25,088 bases of DNA, from contig JBBBWG010007546.1 of NCBI GenBank assembly GCA_037176905.1, forward strand, positions 1 to 25,088, read 5' to 3'. Within the stretch, counting starts at the first letter, position 1; every line of letters begins with the position of its first letter. Both the position numbers and the translations under genes were made by a program. Below the pieces are notes generated by a model that had not been told where the DNA came from, did not search any database, and saw nothing but the letters and a program-made list of their open reading frames with translations. The DNA comes from Azolla pinnata (Eukaryota; Streptophyta; Polypodiopsida; Salviniales; Salviniaceae). Of the stretch, positions 11,570-22,400 are shown piece by piece.

Positions 11570-12240
11570 AATAGGGCCCTCTATTTTCCATCTGTTGCTG
11601 CTGTTGTTCTTCTTCTTCTTCTTCTTCTTCAAATTGGTCTTCTGTTTTCCTTTCCTTTCTTCATCTTCTTCAAATGGGTTATCTGCTTCCTTCTTCTTCA
11701 CATGGGTCCTCTGTTTTCTTTTTCTTTCTTCGTTCTTCTTCTACTTCTTCCGAATGAGTCCCCCGCTTCCTTCGTTTTGCTACTGCTACTTCTTCTGCTT
11801 CAAACGGGTTGTCCGTTACCCTCTTCTTCTCGTGCGTCTCTCCATCGTCACCCTCTGATTTTCTCAGTCTTTCCTTCAATCGCAGCAAACAAAAAAGCCA
11901 AGAGCAGAAAAGAAAGAAAAGCCTTGAAATGGGTCCTCTCTGCCGCGCCCAACCTGCGTCCTATTCCGCCTTATTTCTTCTTCCGCTTCTGTGTTTCCAG
12001 TCTTTCGTCATTCGGTGCGTCCCATGGGGCCTTTCGTTCCCTGCTTCATTCAAGCTCCTGCCAAAACGGGACTTGTGTTCCCTCCAGCTCCAGCCGGTCT
12101 GATTGCCACGGCTTTGCTGAAGGAACGGCACAGGAAGCGGAAGCAGAAGCAGGAATCTGCTTCTCCTCCTTCTTCTTCTTCTTCTTCTTCTTCGTTCTTT
12201 TTTCTTCTTTCTTTTTTCTTCTTCTTCTTCATTCGGTTTG
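11570..12240. repeat. Pyrimidine-rich block with degenerate minisatellite
   Basis: The plus strand is dominated by TTC/CTT runs, for example 11608-11630 and 12170-12232. Between them a roughly 20-base motif recurs in diverged form near 11629, 11671, 11700, 11749 and 11800, with consensus about CAAATGGGTnnTCTGCTTCC, and with variable TTC-rich spacers. Long frames are open on both strands only because of base composition. The spacing is not a multiple of three between copies, so the block is not a credible coding repeat. It lies upstream of the minus-strand UBP gene, where the sense strand is GAA-rich, and may contain its promoter. Confidence 0.65.
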
Positions 12241-12349
12241 GCTACTGTCGTTTTCTTTATTGTGTTTTTTGTTGTGAATGTTTTCTTTCTTATGATTTGC
12301 GAACAAAGAGTTTTGGTTTGATTCTGTGAGCAAAGAGTCTGGGTTTGAT

Positions 12350-12405
12350 GGGATGGAGTTGCGAGATTCGAACTTGCGACCTTTCGATTTTGACAAGCCT
12401 GTTTC
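12350..12405 (-). mobile_element. tRNA-like 3' fragment (possible SINE remnant)
   Basis: Read on the minus strand, this contains AAGGTCGCAAGTTCGAATC followed by CTCGC, which resembles a tRNA variable loop and T-arm with one stem mismatch. No matching D-arm or acceptor stem is found upstream, so it is not a functional tRNA. It is either a decayed pseudo-tRNA or a SINE head. Confidence 0.35.
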
Positions 12406-12840
12406 CGAGATGAACTTGGGAGATCGCGGGATCGAAATCGCTGTTCCAGAATTAAGATTTTTGGGTTGTTTCGGACATGAAAAGATCTTGCTAGAATAAA
12501 ACCCAAATCCGTCTTGACCCTGGACAAATCTGTCATTGCGACGAATCTGTCGCTGCATTGCGTCAGTCAAGTCAAAATGGCCCTTGTGTCCGAGATCTCG
12601 TGACAGAGCACAGCTGCCATGGAAGAGCTAGGCATTTCAGCTGCAGACGTTGGAAAGGCGGGGGGAGGGAGGGGTAATCTGCTGAGCTCTGCAGCTGCGA
12701 GCAGACAGACTTAGCAGCAGCATGCAGGTATCGTTAGCAGAGAAAAAAACATTGGATGTGAGCAGACCATGTGGGCGCTCGGCACGTGCATGTGATACGT
12801 CGTCGGTAGTATCGACGACAAAAGTCAAAGGTGTACTCAT

Positions 12841-12855
12841 CCCCCCCCCCCCCCC
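12841..12855. repeat. Poly-C tract
   Basis: Fifteen consecutive C, a third or fourth such tract in this window. There is no associated gene. Confidence 0.9.
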
Positions 12856-12977
12856 TTTCCCTCGGGACCTACCATAACTGACTCGGAGCGCTCAGGATCT
12901 TAGTACAATATGCGCATAAATACGGCGGCTGTGATCAGCATCGATTGTCTACAGTGGGGCCCGATATTGGATGACTC

Positions 12978-13020
12978 GAGAGCAAGAGCAAGAGCAAGAG
13001 CAAAGATTAAGAGCAAGAGG
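12978..13020. repeat. (GAGCAA)n-type hexamer repeat
   Basis: About four tandem GAGCAA units followed by an interrupted copy after AAAGATTAA. No coding context is supported. Confidence 0.7.
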
Positions 13021-13375
13021 AGGTATGCTCGATTCTTATTCGTGCCTTTGTCGGCAGCTGGCATCGTTCGAAAGGTTTCCGCATGCATTTCCGAGGAAGA
13101 TGGTGGACTCTGGTTTCCCTTTTGAATTGGGCGTTTTCTGCCCCAACTGGGCCCTGCCTCAAAACCACCTCAATCGACAATATTCGTCGGTCTTTCGCAA
13201 TGCCATATTATACTCATGTTTAGATGCTTGGATCTCTGTTCTGCTCATTCCCCAGAGATGAGACAAAGTTTTTCTTAGAGCAGTGTGCTATCATGAGATT
13301 GCTTTTAAAACGGGCCAGGATCCTGGTTGAAGTAGCTGACTTGGTCAATATGGGCCTGAAGTTAACACCCTCATC

Positions 13376-13411
13376 TCTAAACCCTAAACCTTAAAGCTCA
13401 AACCCCTAACC
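13376..13411. promoter_or_regulatory. Telobox-like / interstitial telomeric motifs
   Basis: The segment contains TAAACCCTAAACC and CCCCTAACCC, which resemble the plant telomere repeat CCCTAAA and the telobox AAACCCTAA found in some promoters. It is too short to be a true telomeric array. No adjacent transcription start on either strand is supported. Confidence 0.4.
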
Positions 13412-14632
13412 CAATTTGATTTAGGAAGTTATCAGCTTGTTACTTGGTCAATTCAGATTAGCTTCAGTATGCATTCATTGATAGATGGAAGAGCCTCATG
13501 CCTCCACTGGATCAAAGGAATATTCACAAAGATTGAAATTTTCCTTTTGAGGTTTCAAAAGGAGAATCTTCTTTTTAGGCCAGTGTTTTCAAGCTACCAT
13601 TTCGAAGGCTACTTTTCCTCTCTTTAAAATAGACGTTATATAACACTGGAATCTTGAAAGCCATGAGAAACTATCATTTCAATGGTTAAACTTAATCTTA
13701 TAGCAAGTGCCAGTGTTATGAAAGAAGCATCTAAAATGAAATATATTAATAAATACATATGAAAACGATTATAATGTTAGCATGACTTATTGGCGTCATT
13801 GCTACCCATGGGTAATGGAACATATTGAGAATTTTAACTTGCATGAGCAACTAAATTTGTTACAATTCCTTACGATTCTCTAATTATTGTTAAATGCAAA
13901 AGTATTGCATATAATTATGACATAACCTTTGGTATCTGAGAAAGAGAGAAATGATCTCCATCTATGATTTATTTGCTTATCAATTTGTGCAAAACACACT
14001 TATCTAAGCACCAAATTAAGCAATACATTCTAAATTTGTGAAATATGTTACCCAAATCTCGTGTTCATGGACGTCTCATTACAGTTAATCTCAAAGGTGA
14101 ACCCCCAATTAACACATTCAAAATAAAGAGCTCTGCTTGTAAATCCCAACTGTATTTCAAGATCTATCACCATTCATAAAAACAGCACACAACAATATAC
14201 AAAGAGATTAAATTACAAGATTCAAAATGTTTTAATTTCTCTACAGATTTAAGAGATTGTGCAACAACTCTTCGTCCACCTCGTTGACCCCCGAATCAAA
14301 TAAAAATTGCATAACTAGAGAGATAGATAAAATATGAAGTTAAGTCCTTGCACATTTCATTACTTGGAATGGCAAGACCTACGAACAAGATTTTTCTCTA
14401 ACTTTCCTAAATCAATTATTTCAACAAATAGATGATCTTCACCTATGGCAATCCAAACAATGTGAACATGTTGGAATAGGTCTCTTACAGCTAGGATTCC
14501 ATTTTTTGGCCTTATGAGTGTAAGTACATACAACAAGAGGGAGTAGGGAGGATCACCGAAAAGATGAGCGAGGGATCCACCCACTCAAAGATGTTATCAT
14601 CGATCGATCAATCGACTGATTCGATGGATTGA

Positions 14633-14989
14633 TCATCCCCCAGGCAAGCAGATATTGATGTCGGTCATTCTTGAGTCCAGCTTGACCTCGGGGTCTTGCC
14701 ATGCCATGGTGGGGAAGGACGTCATCATCATGTTCTCATAAGCTTGATGATGATGATGGTGATGAGGGTTGTGATACACAGCTGATGATGATGGTGGTGG
14801 TGGCTTCTCAGAGTCTTGCCACACGAGCGATGCTGTCGAGTTCAAGTTCATACCTTGAGGACAATCCATGTCCGCTCCATCACAGCCCTCGAATTCATCC
14901 TTTGAGGTAAAGCAGGTTTTGATATCATTGGAAATGAAGCTCCCAACTACCACCTATCAGTCAAAGGCTGTGATCTCAGTTTAAATACA

Positions 14990-15020
<31 letters not shown>

Positions 15021-18000
15021 GCATGGAACAAGGTAACAATACATATAGTGAGGGAGCAGGAGCTGGCACATCAATCCCTACTAACTGTTCAATTGCCACC
15101 CTCTCCCTCATTTTTAACTTTCTACCCTTATTTCAAAAATTTCACTCCACCCCTTATCATCATCCTCATTATCATGGACTAGACAAAAAGACTACCCAAA
15201 TGGTGATTAGCTCTGGCGGATATCGATAATTGCCCACTATTTTACCACAATACCACTAATCATGAGCCTAATTTGCTCAAAGGTTGCCCCCTTGGTGCTA
15301 AAAGTGATACTCCTGGTTACACATCTTATCACAAGGTCATTAATACTACTCCAATGCTAATGCTCACGAATTCTTCACAAACCACTGATCCCCAGGAGAG
15401 TAAGGACTTAAACCATAATCTCTAGATTTAAAAGAAAATAAGAAATAAGAGTAAAAATTGAAAGGGAGGGGGGAGTAAACTAAAACAATTACTAGGGTTA
15501 GTGTACCGGTCCCTTATTGTGTCATAAATGAGAAATCCAGAAAATAATTTTGAAATAATGTATGTATGTATGTATGTATGTATGTATGTGTGTGTGTGTG
15601 TATGGAAACAATGACTCACATATACTTGGTTTGTGCAATAAGAAATCCAACAAGCATTTCTATATCATGTGTATTGTCTCAGATGATCAAGAAAGAGGAA
15701 AAGGACGTACTCCTCATAAAGAAAACAAAGAAGGAATGGGTTTCACCTGGACCGGGCTGGCCGCCATTAACAAGCCAGCTACAACCCCTCCAACTACCCT
15801 TCCATCTGGACCTGCTAGCGATACACTCAAACCACCCGTCCTGCTAATTATACCAGCATTTTCGATTGGGAGAAAGGATCCTGTCAGCGAGAGAATCTCG
15901 AATCGCCCCTACGAAAGAGAAACACTCAAATGGTCAGTCATTCTTCTTGACGAAGAAAAGGTAATAATCTAATTTCATAGTATGTATCTTACTCTACAGC
16001 TTGAAACAGCAATGGCTTTGTGGCTCAAACAGCTTGACAGTTCAGTTTCTGTTTAGTTTTGCTTGGTTTGGCTTGGTTTGGTTCAGTTAGGATTTTGGGC
16101 TCAAAGGTTTGGTTCAGATGGCTCAGGCCGCAGCTTTTAAGTGGTTTAAATGGTTTGCTTTAATTACGGTTTGAAAAACATTGAGCACTTTGGTTTTGGA
16201 ACTCCCTAAACTGAACCATTGCTGATTGCGAATTTTTTGCATGTTTCAAATAAGGTCATGAATAAAAAGACTTCTCTATCAAAACCATTACAGCTTCTTT
16301 GCATGGGAAGCATAAAAAAGTGGATGAGAAAACTACCTCGTATGTCACCATGCCTCCAGATGTTGAAGCTTGGCCAAGTGTGACATTCGAAATGGCACCA
16401 TTAGCTGACAGAATGCATATACCCCGAGGACCTTGTTGTGAGAAAGACATTATTCTCGTAGCGACATCCTACTTTGAACAACAATGATGGTTGTGGTTAA
16501 TTCTCTGACATATTCTCTTTTTTAGGTTTCAAGGATTTTGATCATGAAAGAAGCCCTGAACAACAATGATGCTTTTGAATTGCCATCATTCGATCTGTGT
16601 GTAGAGGCAAAACGAATTGAAAGAAAGATGATGATGATGATGATGGTGATGATCATGAGCTACAGGACGAATTGAAAGAAAGATGATGATGATGATCATG
16701 GTGATGATCATGAGCTACATACCTGCCCTGCGGCAATAGTAATGATGTGAGGAGTGAATCCAGCCCCAGCTTTACCTAGTAATAAAAGAATCTCATTAGA
16801 TATTTCCAAGAGAACAGTTTTTTAAGTATTGAAATGAACTTAGATATGACATTAACAGGCACAATTTATACCACAGTCAAGCCCAAGCGCAGACATAAGC
16901 CTAAAAGTGTAGAATTTATGGCCTGATACTGAAATTAAATTTGGCCAATATGACTCATAATTCCTTGAGAAATCCTGACCAGGATATACATTAGAATTAA
17001 ATGGAGACTCCCTGATTTTACATACACAAGCTTAAGGCATGTATTCCATAAGTTCCAATCTACATTTATTTAAATCTACTAGATTTTAGAATAAAAATGA
17101 TCCGTATTAATCAAACCATTTTTTACAGCCTGTAGCGAGGCAATGAAGGAAAAATGTAATACTCCAAAAAACATAAATAATGACATGAATCTCTCTAGAT
17201 AAATTTTGCTTAATTCTTACATAGCACAAACATTTGTAGCATGTTTGTCTGGTAAACTCGGGGGAAGTAGAATAAAGCATAATCATATATAGAATAGACA
17301 GGAATTATCCATTTCACCCTATCCCAAGGATCTACATATGGGGAAGCTTATGAACAATTATTAGATAAAACTCTCTTCAACATAGAAAAAGAACCATAAT
17401 CCAATGAAGAAAGAGCATGAGTTTCGCTTGTAATTAACTTTAGCGTACATCTAGGTATATGGGCTAATGTAAATAAAGCCAAATTTGCAGATCATCCATT
17501 CTACCAATAAGGAATCCACAACCACAATCTACATACACGAGTTGGGTTTTTTTCTCATATCTATTGCTGAAAGTTGATGCTTCTCTATCTAAAAAAAGAT
17601 TCCAAGTTCTACGCACAAAAAAAATCCAAAATGTGGAAATTCATGAGTTACAACCACATAGAGTACACTCAATGGTTGCTATCTGGGGTCAAAAACACAA
17701 ACATATTGCAGAGAGCTTCCAGGGAATTTACGAAGAAAGGGATGATTGGAGAGAAGATTCAAAACTTACAAATCCTGATTTCCATGATTGGTTTAGGACA
17801 TTCAAGGAAGGTGCAACACAGAAATATTGCAATCATTTCGCGGTTATATCAATACATGGAAGCGTATGAGCTATATTAATTGCTATCACATTCTAGTTAT
17901 ATTTTTACACGTGGGAAAGCTCATGAGCTATATTAATTGCATCACCTTCCAGTTATACCTAAATATGCAACCTTATGATTTATACCAACTGCACCACATT

Positions 18001-18964
18001 CCGGTTCTATATACATATGGAAGCTTATGAGCTATACCAATTGCCAGTTCTATATACATATGGAAACTTATGACCAATACCAATTTCCAGTTATATATAG
18101 ATATGGAAGATTATCAACTATACCAATTTCCAGTTATATCTGCATATGGACCTTATGGGCTATATTAATTGCTATAGCATTCCAGTTAAATCTACAAATG
18201 GACACTTGTGAGCTATATCAATTTCTATCACATTCCAGTTGCGAGCTACACCAATTGCTATCACATTCTAATTATATCAACATGGGGGAAACTTCTGAGC
18301 TAAACCAGTTGCATCACATTCTAATTATATCTACGCATGGATGCTTATGAGCTATATCAATTGCTATCACGTTCCAGTTAAAATGAAATATCTATGCCCT
18401 CCATATCAGCAAAATGGTATCAATTGCTATCACGTTCCAGTTAAAATGAAATATCTATGCCCTCCATATCAGCAAAATGGAATATGATAATCTTTAAAAG
18501 AAATGAACAAAGAATTGGACAGTTTTTCTGGATTTCTTTGCCTTACCTAATGCCAGGAGCTGTTGCTTCTTTGCTGAAGGGCTAACCATGGTGTTCTTGT
18601 TCTGCTTCGACAATGGTGTAGAGGAAGCCGGGGACTGCGGTGGAGAAGCCACAACTATCGGGTTTTCGTGAGACAGCGGGGTTCCATTTGGGGCATATTT
18701 GCGAGGTCTTCCCCTCTTCTTCTTCTTCACCATACTGTGATCGACCGATGATGAGGTTATGGTGCTTGGGTTCGAGTGTGTGTTTGTATGGGGTGTTTGT
18801 GTGACGCCATTGTGTTGCTGAGAGAAATGGAGTTCTTCTGAGGTGGGTCTCATTGCTCGTGGAGTGTGAATTGGGCCTCCCGCTCCTCCTCCAGCTTTCT
18901 GAAGAAGTAGACTGAATGAATTCGGAGAAGATAGTATGGATGATGCAGAATCTCTTCCTTCCAT
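14633..18964 (-). CDS. AT-hook motif nuclear-localised (AHL) protein with PPC domain, 5 exons, 361 aa
   Basis: Exons, in order of transcription, are 18964-18547, 16775-16723, 16468-16337, 15908-15747 and 14953-14633. All introns are GT-AG and the joined frame is open. Residues 79-90 hold a basic stretch ending in one AT-hook, RGRPRKY at 84-90, followed by APNG. The PPC/DUF296 domain spans about 145-265: GFTPHIITIAAGQDVATRIM, SFSQQGPRGICILSANGAIS, the diagnostic GRFEIL (202-207), GLSVSLAGPDGRVVGG and VVVGSFIS. AHL proteins bind the minor groove of AT-rich DNA at matrix attachment regions and assemble as PPC-mediated oligomers to regulate development. The AT-hook of RGRPRKY type and multiple introns fit the intron-bearing clade B. 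The second AT-hook expected before KKQQLLAL in two-hook members is absent, which fits type III. The C-terminal tail has His6. The ATG at 18964 is the first in frame. Confidence 0.94.
14985..15020. repeat. (ATAC)n microsatellite in AHL intron 4
   Basis: About nine tandem ATAC tetramers in the intron at 14954-15746, close to the acceptor of exon 5. Confidence 0.9.
15558..15604. repeat. (TATG)n(TG)n compound microsatellite in AHL intron 4
   Basis: About seven TATG units followed by about seven TG units. It lies in the same intron as the ATAC repeat and is its reverse-complement type, so the two could pair in the pre-mRNA. Confidence 0.9.
16007..16224. mobile_element. MITE-like segment in AHL intron 3
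   Basis: A 9-bp terminal inverted repeat (CAGCAATGG at 16007-16015, CCATTGCTG at 16216-16224) bounds 218 bp that is rich in GGTTTGG and GGTTCAG. Size and structure suggest a non-autonomous DNA transposon. No clear 8-bp target duplication is visible, so the call is tentative. Confidence 0.35.
16612..16720. repeat. 55-bp tandem duplication abutting the exon 2 donor of the AHL gene
   Basis: Two near-identical copies (16612-16666 and 16667-16720) each run from ACGAATTGAAAGAAAG through a GAT repeat to CATGAGCTACA. The second copy ends at the first bases of intron 2, next to the donor at 16721-16722. The copies differ mainly by a small change in the GAT run. Confidence 0.9.
17857..18354. repeat. 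Minisatellite in AHL intron 1
   Basis: About eleven diverged units of the type GAGCTATATCAATTGCTATC followed by ACATTCCAGTTATATCTAC and ATGGAAGCTTAT. Starts lie near 17868, 17927, 17978, 18029, 18071, 18113, 18159, 18211, 18243, 18297 and 18349. Full units are about 51-58 bp and shorter deletion variants are about 32-46 bp. It lies within the 1771-bp intron 16776-18546. Confidence 0.88.
18355..18480. repeat. Perfect 63-bp tandem duplication
   Basis: Bases 18355-18417 and 18418-18480 appear identical. The first copy starts in the last unit of the adjoining minisatellite, so this is a recent duplication that took in part of that unit plus unique sequence. It ends 66 bases from the exon 1 donor of the AHL gene. 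Confidence 0.95.
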
Positions 18965-20060
18965 TTCCAAAATGCTGTCTTTCCTTCTTTAATCTTCTTC
19001 TTCAAATGTTACAAAAGCTCTGTTCCCCCCTCTACAAGGTCTTCGAGATCCTTTGCTTCCTCCTTCCACTCACTTCCTTCAACTTCTTCTTCCTCCTCCT
19101 CCTGGTCGTCGAAAAATTGGGCTTTCAGTTTTCTGCTTTTGCCTTCCTTCCAAAAGCCTCAGATGCTTCTTCACAACACTCTGGGTCTTCTCGTTTTCAC
19201 CTCAAAAACGCTCTGCCTGCCTGATCTGTCTGTTCCGAATTGGGGGGGTTCTCTATTTTCTCCTCAAATTTGGGCCCTCTCTTTTCTTCAGTCGCCTACT
19301 CTCTACTCAGATTTCCAGTTTCTCCTTCCAGACAGCTTCAAGGCTTCTTTGGAATGCTCTGTTCTCTCCGCCTCTCTGTTTTCTACTCAAATTTCCAGCA
19401 AGAAAACCTCAAATGCTTCTCTAAAATGCTCCATTTCTTCTCATCTGTTTCTTCGAATGCTCTGCTCCTCGTCTCATTTACTTCTTTGCCTTCGCATACT
19501 CTGTAATCACCATCTTCTTCTTCTTCTTCTTCACATGTCCTGCTCCTTCCTCGTCAAAAGTCTCTCTTTCGCCGCCCAAATTTCCTGCCCTTTCTTCTCT
19601 CGTCCGTCTTCTTCCTGCAGGCTTGCCATCCACTTTCTTCTTCGCTCTAGGAAGTGGGGTCAAAGCTTGAGCTGGTAGTTCTCCTCCTCCTCCTCTCCTT
19701 CTTCTCCTGCGCCAGAAATTTCCTGTTTTTCCATCTCCCTGTAAAAGGATAGCATTTCCCTTACCTTGAGCCCTCTTCCTCCTCCTCCTCCTCCTCCTCC
19801 TCCTGCTGCTGCTGCTTCTTCTTCTTCTTCCTTCTTCTTCTTCTTCTTCTGAAGTCTCTGTGTCACTCCCCTACCAAACCTGTGAGGAGAAAAGGGGGAA
19901 AGAAAAGATCTGATCTAATCTGGGCTTTGCTTTTCTCAGAATGCTGCTCACACACGCTTGCTTCAATCCAAAGCACCCGCTTGAGACTCGAGAGAGAGAG
20001 AGAGAGAGAGGAATCGGAGAAGCATATATCCATTCAAACCCACATCCATCTTCAAGACTT
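18965..20060 (-). promoter_or_regulatory. Purine-rich upstream region / probable 5' leader of the AHL gene
   Basis: On the AHL sense strand this is GAA/GGA-rich: plus-strand TTC runs at 19513-19533 and 19815-19852, and a CTCCTC run at 19779-19805. Degenerate repeats around CTCAAATTT(C/G) and CCTCAAATGCTTCT occur on the plus strand at 19150-19430. A GA/CT repeat at 19990-20011 matches sites used by plant GAGA-binding (BPC) proteins. A strong acceptor-like sequence, pyrimidines then CTCACAG, lies near 19880 on the minus strand and suggests a leader intron. The transcription start is unknown. Confidence 0.5.
19990..20011. repeat. (GA)n/(CT)n microsatellite upstream of the AHL gene
   Basis: Eleven GA dinucleotides on the plus strand, CT on the AHL sense strand. 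This is a common leader or core-promoter feature in plants. Confidence 0.9.
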
Positions 20061-20489
20061 GTCTCTCTCAGACTTGTCTCTCCCACAATTTACACACACA
20101 ATCTTTCCTTCACAAGAAAATGCAGGAAAAGCAAAAAAAAACTGATGGGAATTGAAGCTTATGTTTGGAGGAGCCCTCCCCAGAGAATGTCCCCTACCGG
20201 AAAAAATCGCACGATTTCAGCTCCAGACATTGTGGTCATTTGATCCGTTTCATTCTACGTACAAAGCGTGAAGCCTCGACGAAAGAATAGGCGAATTGAA
20301 GCAGTGGATTGAGGCTAGCTATGTAACACAGATAGAAGGTTAGATTTAGGAGCAGGCGAGAAGATATCGGGGTGAATAACGCTCGAATTTCGTATTGGCG
20401 ATTCATGGTTCGACCAATTTGCAAATAAGAGCACGCATTTGGAACCACTGGCATGGTATAACTAGTGACAGCTCCTTTGGGAAGGGAAC

Positions 20490-20545
20490 AGGTCCGAACC
20501 TCACACCTCTATTTCGGAAAAATACATGCTTATCACTAGGATAAA
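20490..20545 (-). mobile_element. tRNA-derived SINE-like fragment
   Basis: On the minus strand an A-box-like TATCCTAGTGATAAG (20529-20543) is followed about 40 bases later by a B-box-like GTGAGGTTCGGACC (20491-20504). The order and spacing fit a tRNA-derived pol III promoter. No element boundaries are clear. Confidence 0.4.
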
Positions 20546-21071
20546 ATAATATCTAATAACAGTAATAGCAATAATAACAATAATCTAACCCTATTGTTTT
20601 ATACAGTTAGACATATATGTTTTTAGGGAAAATATATAGAGAAAAAAAACGGATTGTACCATAAATTAAGCCCTATTGCAGGGTATGATCACTCTTGTAT
20701 GTAGATAATCCTAGTTTTCTAATTCTTTCCTATTAGAAGATTAAGATCGAGTCACCAAATTGCTCACCTCTACTTACTTATTCTCTGATATTCCTAATAT
20801 TCTTAAACTCTATTACTTACTATCTTTGAATTTGTGTCTAAATCCTAGCTCTTTTCTCATAGTTCAAAACCCTAGTGTTTCACCTTGCCACATATAAATG
20901 GAGTTGTCGAGTTCATAACTCATCAACGACACTATATACTTGATAGAATGGGGAGGGAGCAGTTTGTAAAGCACGAGCAAATAGATAGATGTCAACACTC
21001 ATGAACAAATTAAGTTGGGAAATTGTTTGTAGAGTGCATGATGTAACTAGCTAAGAATCTCTAAAGGAAGC

Positions 21072-21072
<1 letters not shown>

Positions 21073-21111
<39 letters not shown>
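21073..21111. repeat. (AC)n microsatellite
   Basis: About nineteen AC dinucleotides without interruption, in intergenic DNA. Confidence 0.95.
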
Positions 21112-21118
<7 letters not shown>

Positions 21119-22254
21119 GTCAAATAGACTGAGCATTAGTGAAAGAATCATCAAGCTAACATAACTCATGAGCCAAAATGTGCAATTGTGACAATGATGA
21201 GAGAGAATAAATGTGAACAAATGAAAAACTTCGACAAAACACTCTTCAAAGCGTTCACAAGCATGTGATATGGTTACCTTTTCTTATATGGGCCCAAGCT
21301 ATAGCAATAAGATTTGATTTGTTTTTTCTTTAAATGAGAAGATCCTATCATTAGTTATAAAAGACAAATGCTCAAAAGCTACAAACGCTACAATGTGACA
21401 ACATAATCAGAGAGATATTATAATTGATTACAAATTGTCTCTTCTGACAGGATGGGTCTTCTCGTAAACCTATGCATACAACAATATGCAACTCTTTGAA
21501 TCTTTATCACCATTCTCACATTATCCATATCAGTAAAACTTTCTTGTTATAAATCTTTCAAAGTTCTCTAGACCAAGGATTTCTTCTGTAGAAGTGGTGC
21601 AAAAAGAAATTTTGTGTAGTTATTAGCTCTAACTAGCATTACTTGAACATTAGGGATGTATTTTAATTATTCGGCACACCTAATTACCATCAAATTTTGT
21701 TGGCAAATTGATCTTTGAATCCTTTATCAAGCTTTGAGATATCAAACCTTGTAAAAAAATAATATAATTAATTTAAGTGTGCCTTTTTAGCACTCACATG
21801 TTGCAAATCTTCAAGAAACTTTTGATCTCATGTTCCAGTACAACTAATTTGTCATTACAAAGTTGAGCTCTGATAGAATATGATTATACTCTTGTTTGCT
21901 AATTATTTTCATTGTGATAAGAAGACTTCCACAAGATATTCAAGTAAAAAATAGTGGATAATTTCAATTAGAACTGTCACAACCGAAACTCGTAGAAAAC
22001 GATAGACTCAAAAGACAAGAATATCACAAGAAAAAAAAAAAGATTAAACAATAAGACAATATATTATGTTATCAAGAGACATTAAGTATAAGAGCGTCAA
22101 AAGCTAACATTATATTTTCAATAAGGACGGAGAGACTCCTTTATATAACATATATCGGCTCATGTATGCCTATCACTTGGCATTAATGCAAGCATGTCAC
22201 TCCGTGGTTGTGCATGAGCTCGAAAACGACAACGAGTAAAGTAATAGCTTTAAA

Positions 22255-22400
22255 AATATTGTTAATGTAATGTAATGTATTATACATATATTTCAACAAA
22301 ATAATTTTAATCATAAAAAATAAAATATTATGATGATTAGTGATAATATCTTATTCGTAGTCAAATAAATATATTATTTATTAATAATAACTTCTCTATT
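22255..22400. other. Very AT-rich patch, possible matrix-attachment-like DNA
   Basis: Runs such as AATAAAATATTATGATG and AATAAATATATTATTTATTA give very low GC and small inverted repeats (AATCATAA ... TTATGAT). AT-rich patches of this kind can act as matrix attachment regions, but nothing here proves it. Confidence 0.3.

Larger units (their letters stand above)
12406..14632. other. Intergenic region downstream of the AHL gene
   Basis: No gene recognised. It holds a 15-base poly-C run (12841-12855), a GAGCAA hexamer repeat (about 12978-13020), telomere-like AAACCCTAAACC sequence (13378-13411) and AT-rich DNA from 13600. The part just below 14632 should be the 3' untranslated region of the minus-strand AHL gene. 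Confidence 0.65.

Noticed and set aside
11513-12277. Long plus-strand frame rich in Leu, Phe and Ser, resembling a membrane protein
   Set aside because: It is produced by TTC/CTT-rich composition. The opposite strand is open too, and repeat copies fall in different frames.
12350-12405. Intact tRNA gene on the minus strand
   Set aside because: Only a T-arm-like part fits. The T-stem has a mismatch and no acceptor or D-arm partner is found at the right distance.
17564-18350. Plus-strand frames with repeated Tyr/Leu/His motifs
   Set aside because: They are translations of the intronic minisatellite, antisense to the AHL gene.
17857-18480. CRISPR-like repeat array
   Set aside because: Units are diverged and directly adjacent, without unique spacers, inside a eukaryotic intron. 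This is a minisatellite.
19053-19678. Overlapping plus-strand frames upstream of the AHL gene
   Set aside because: Several frames are open at once from pyrimidine-rich sequence. There is no conserved domain or consistent splice pattern.
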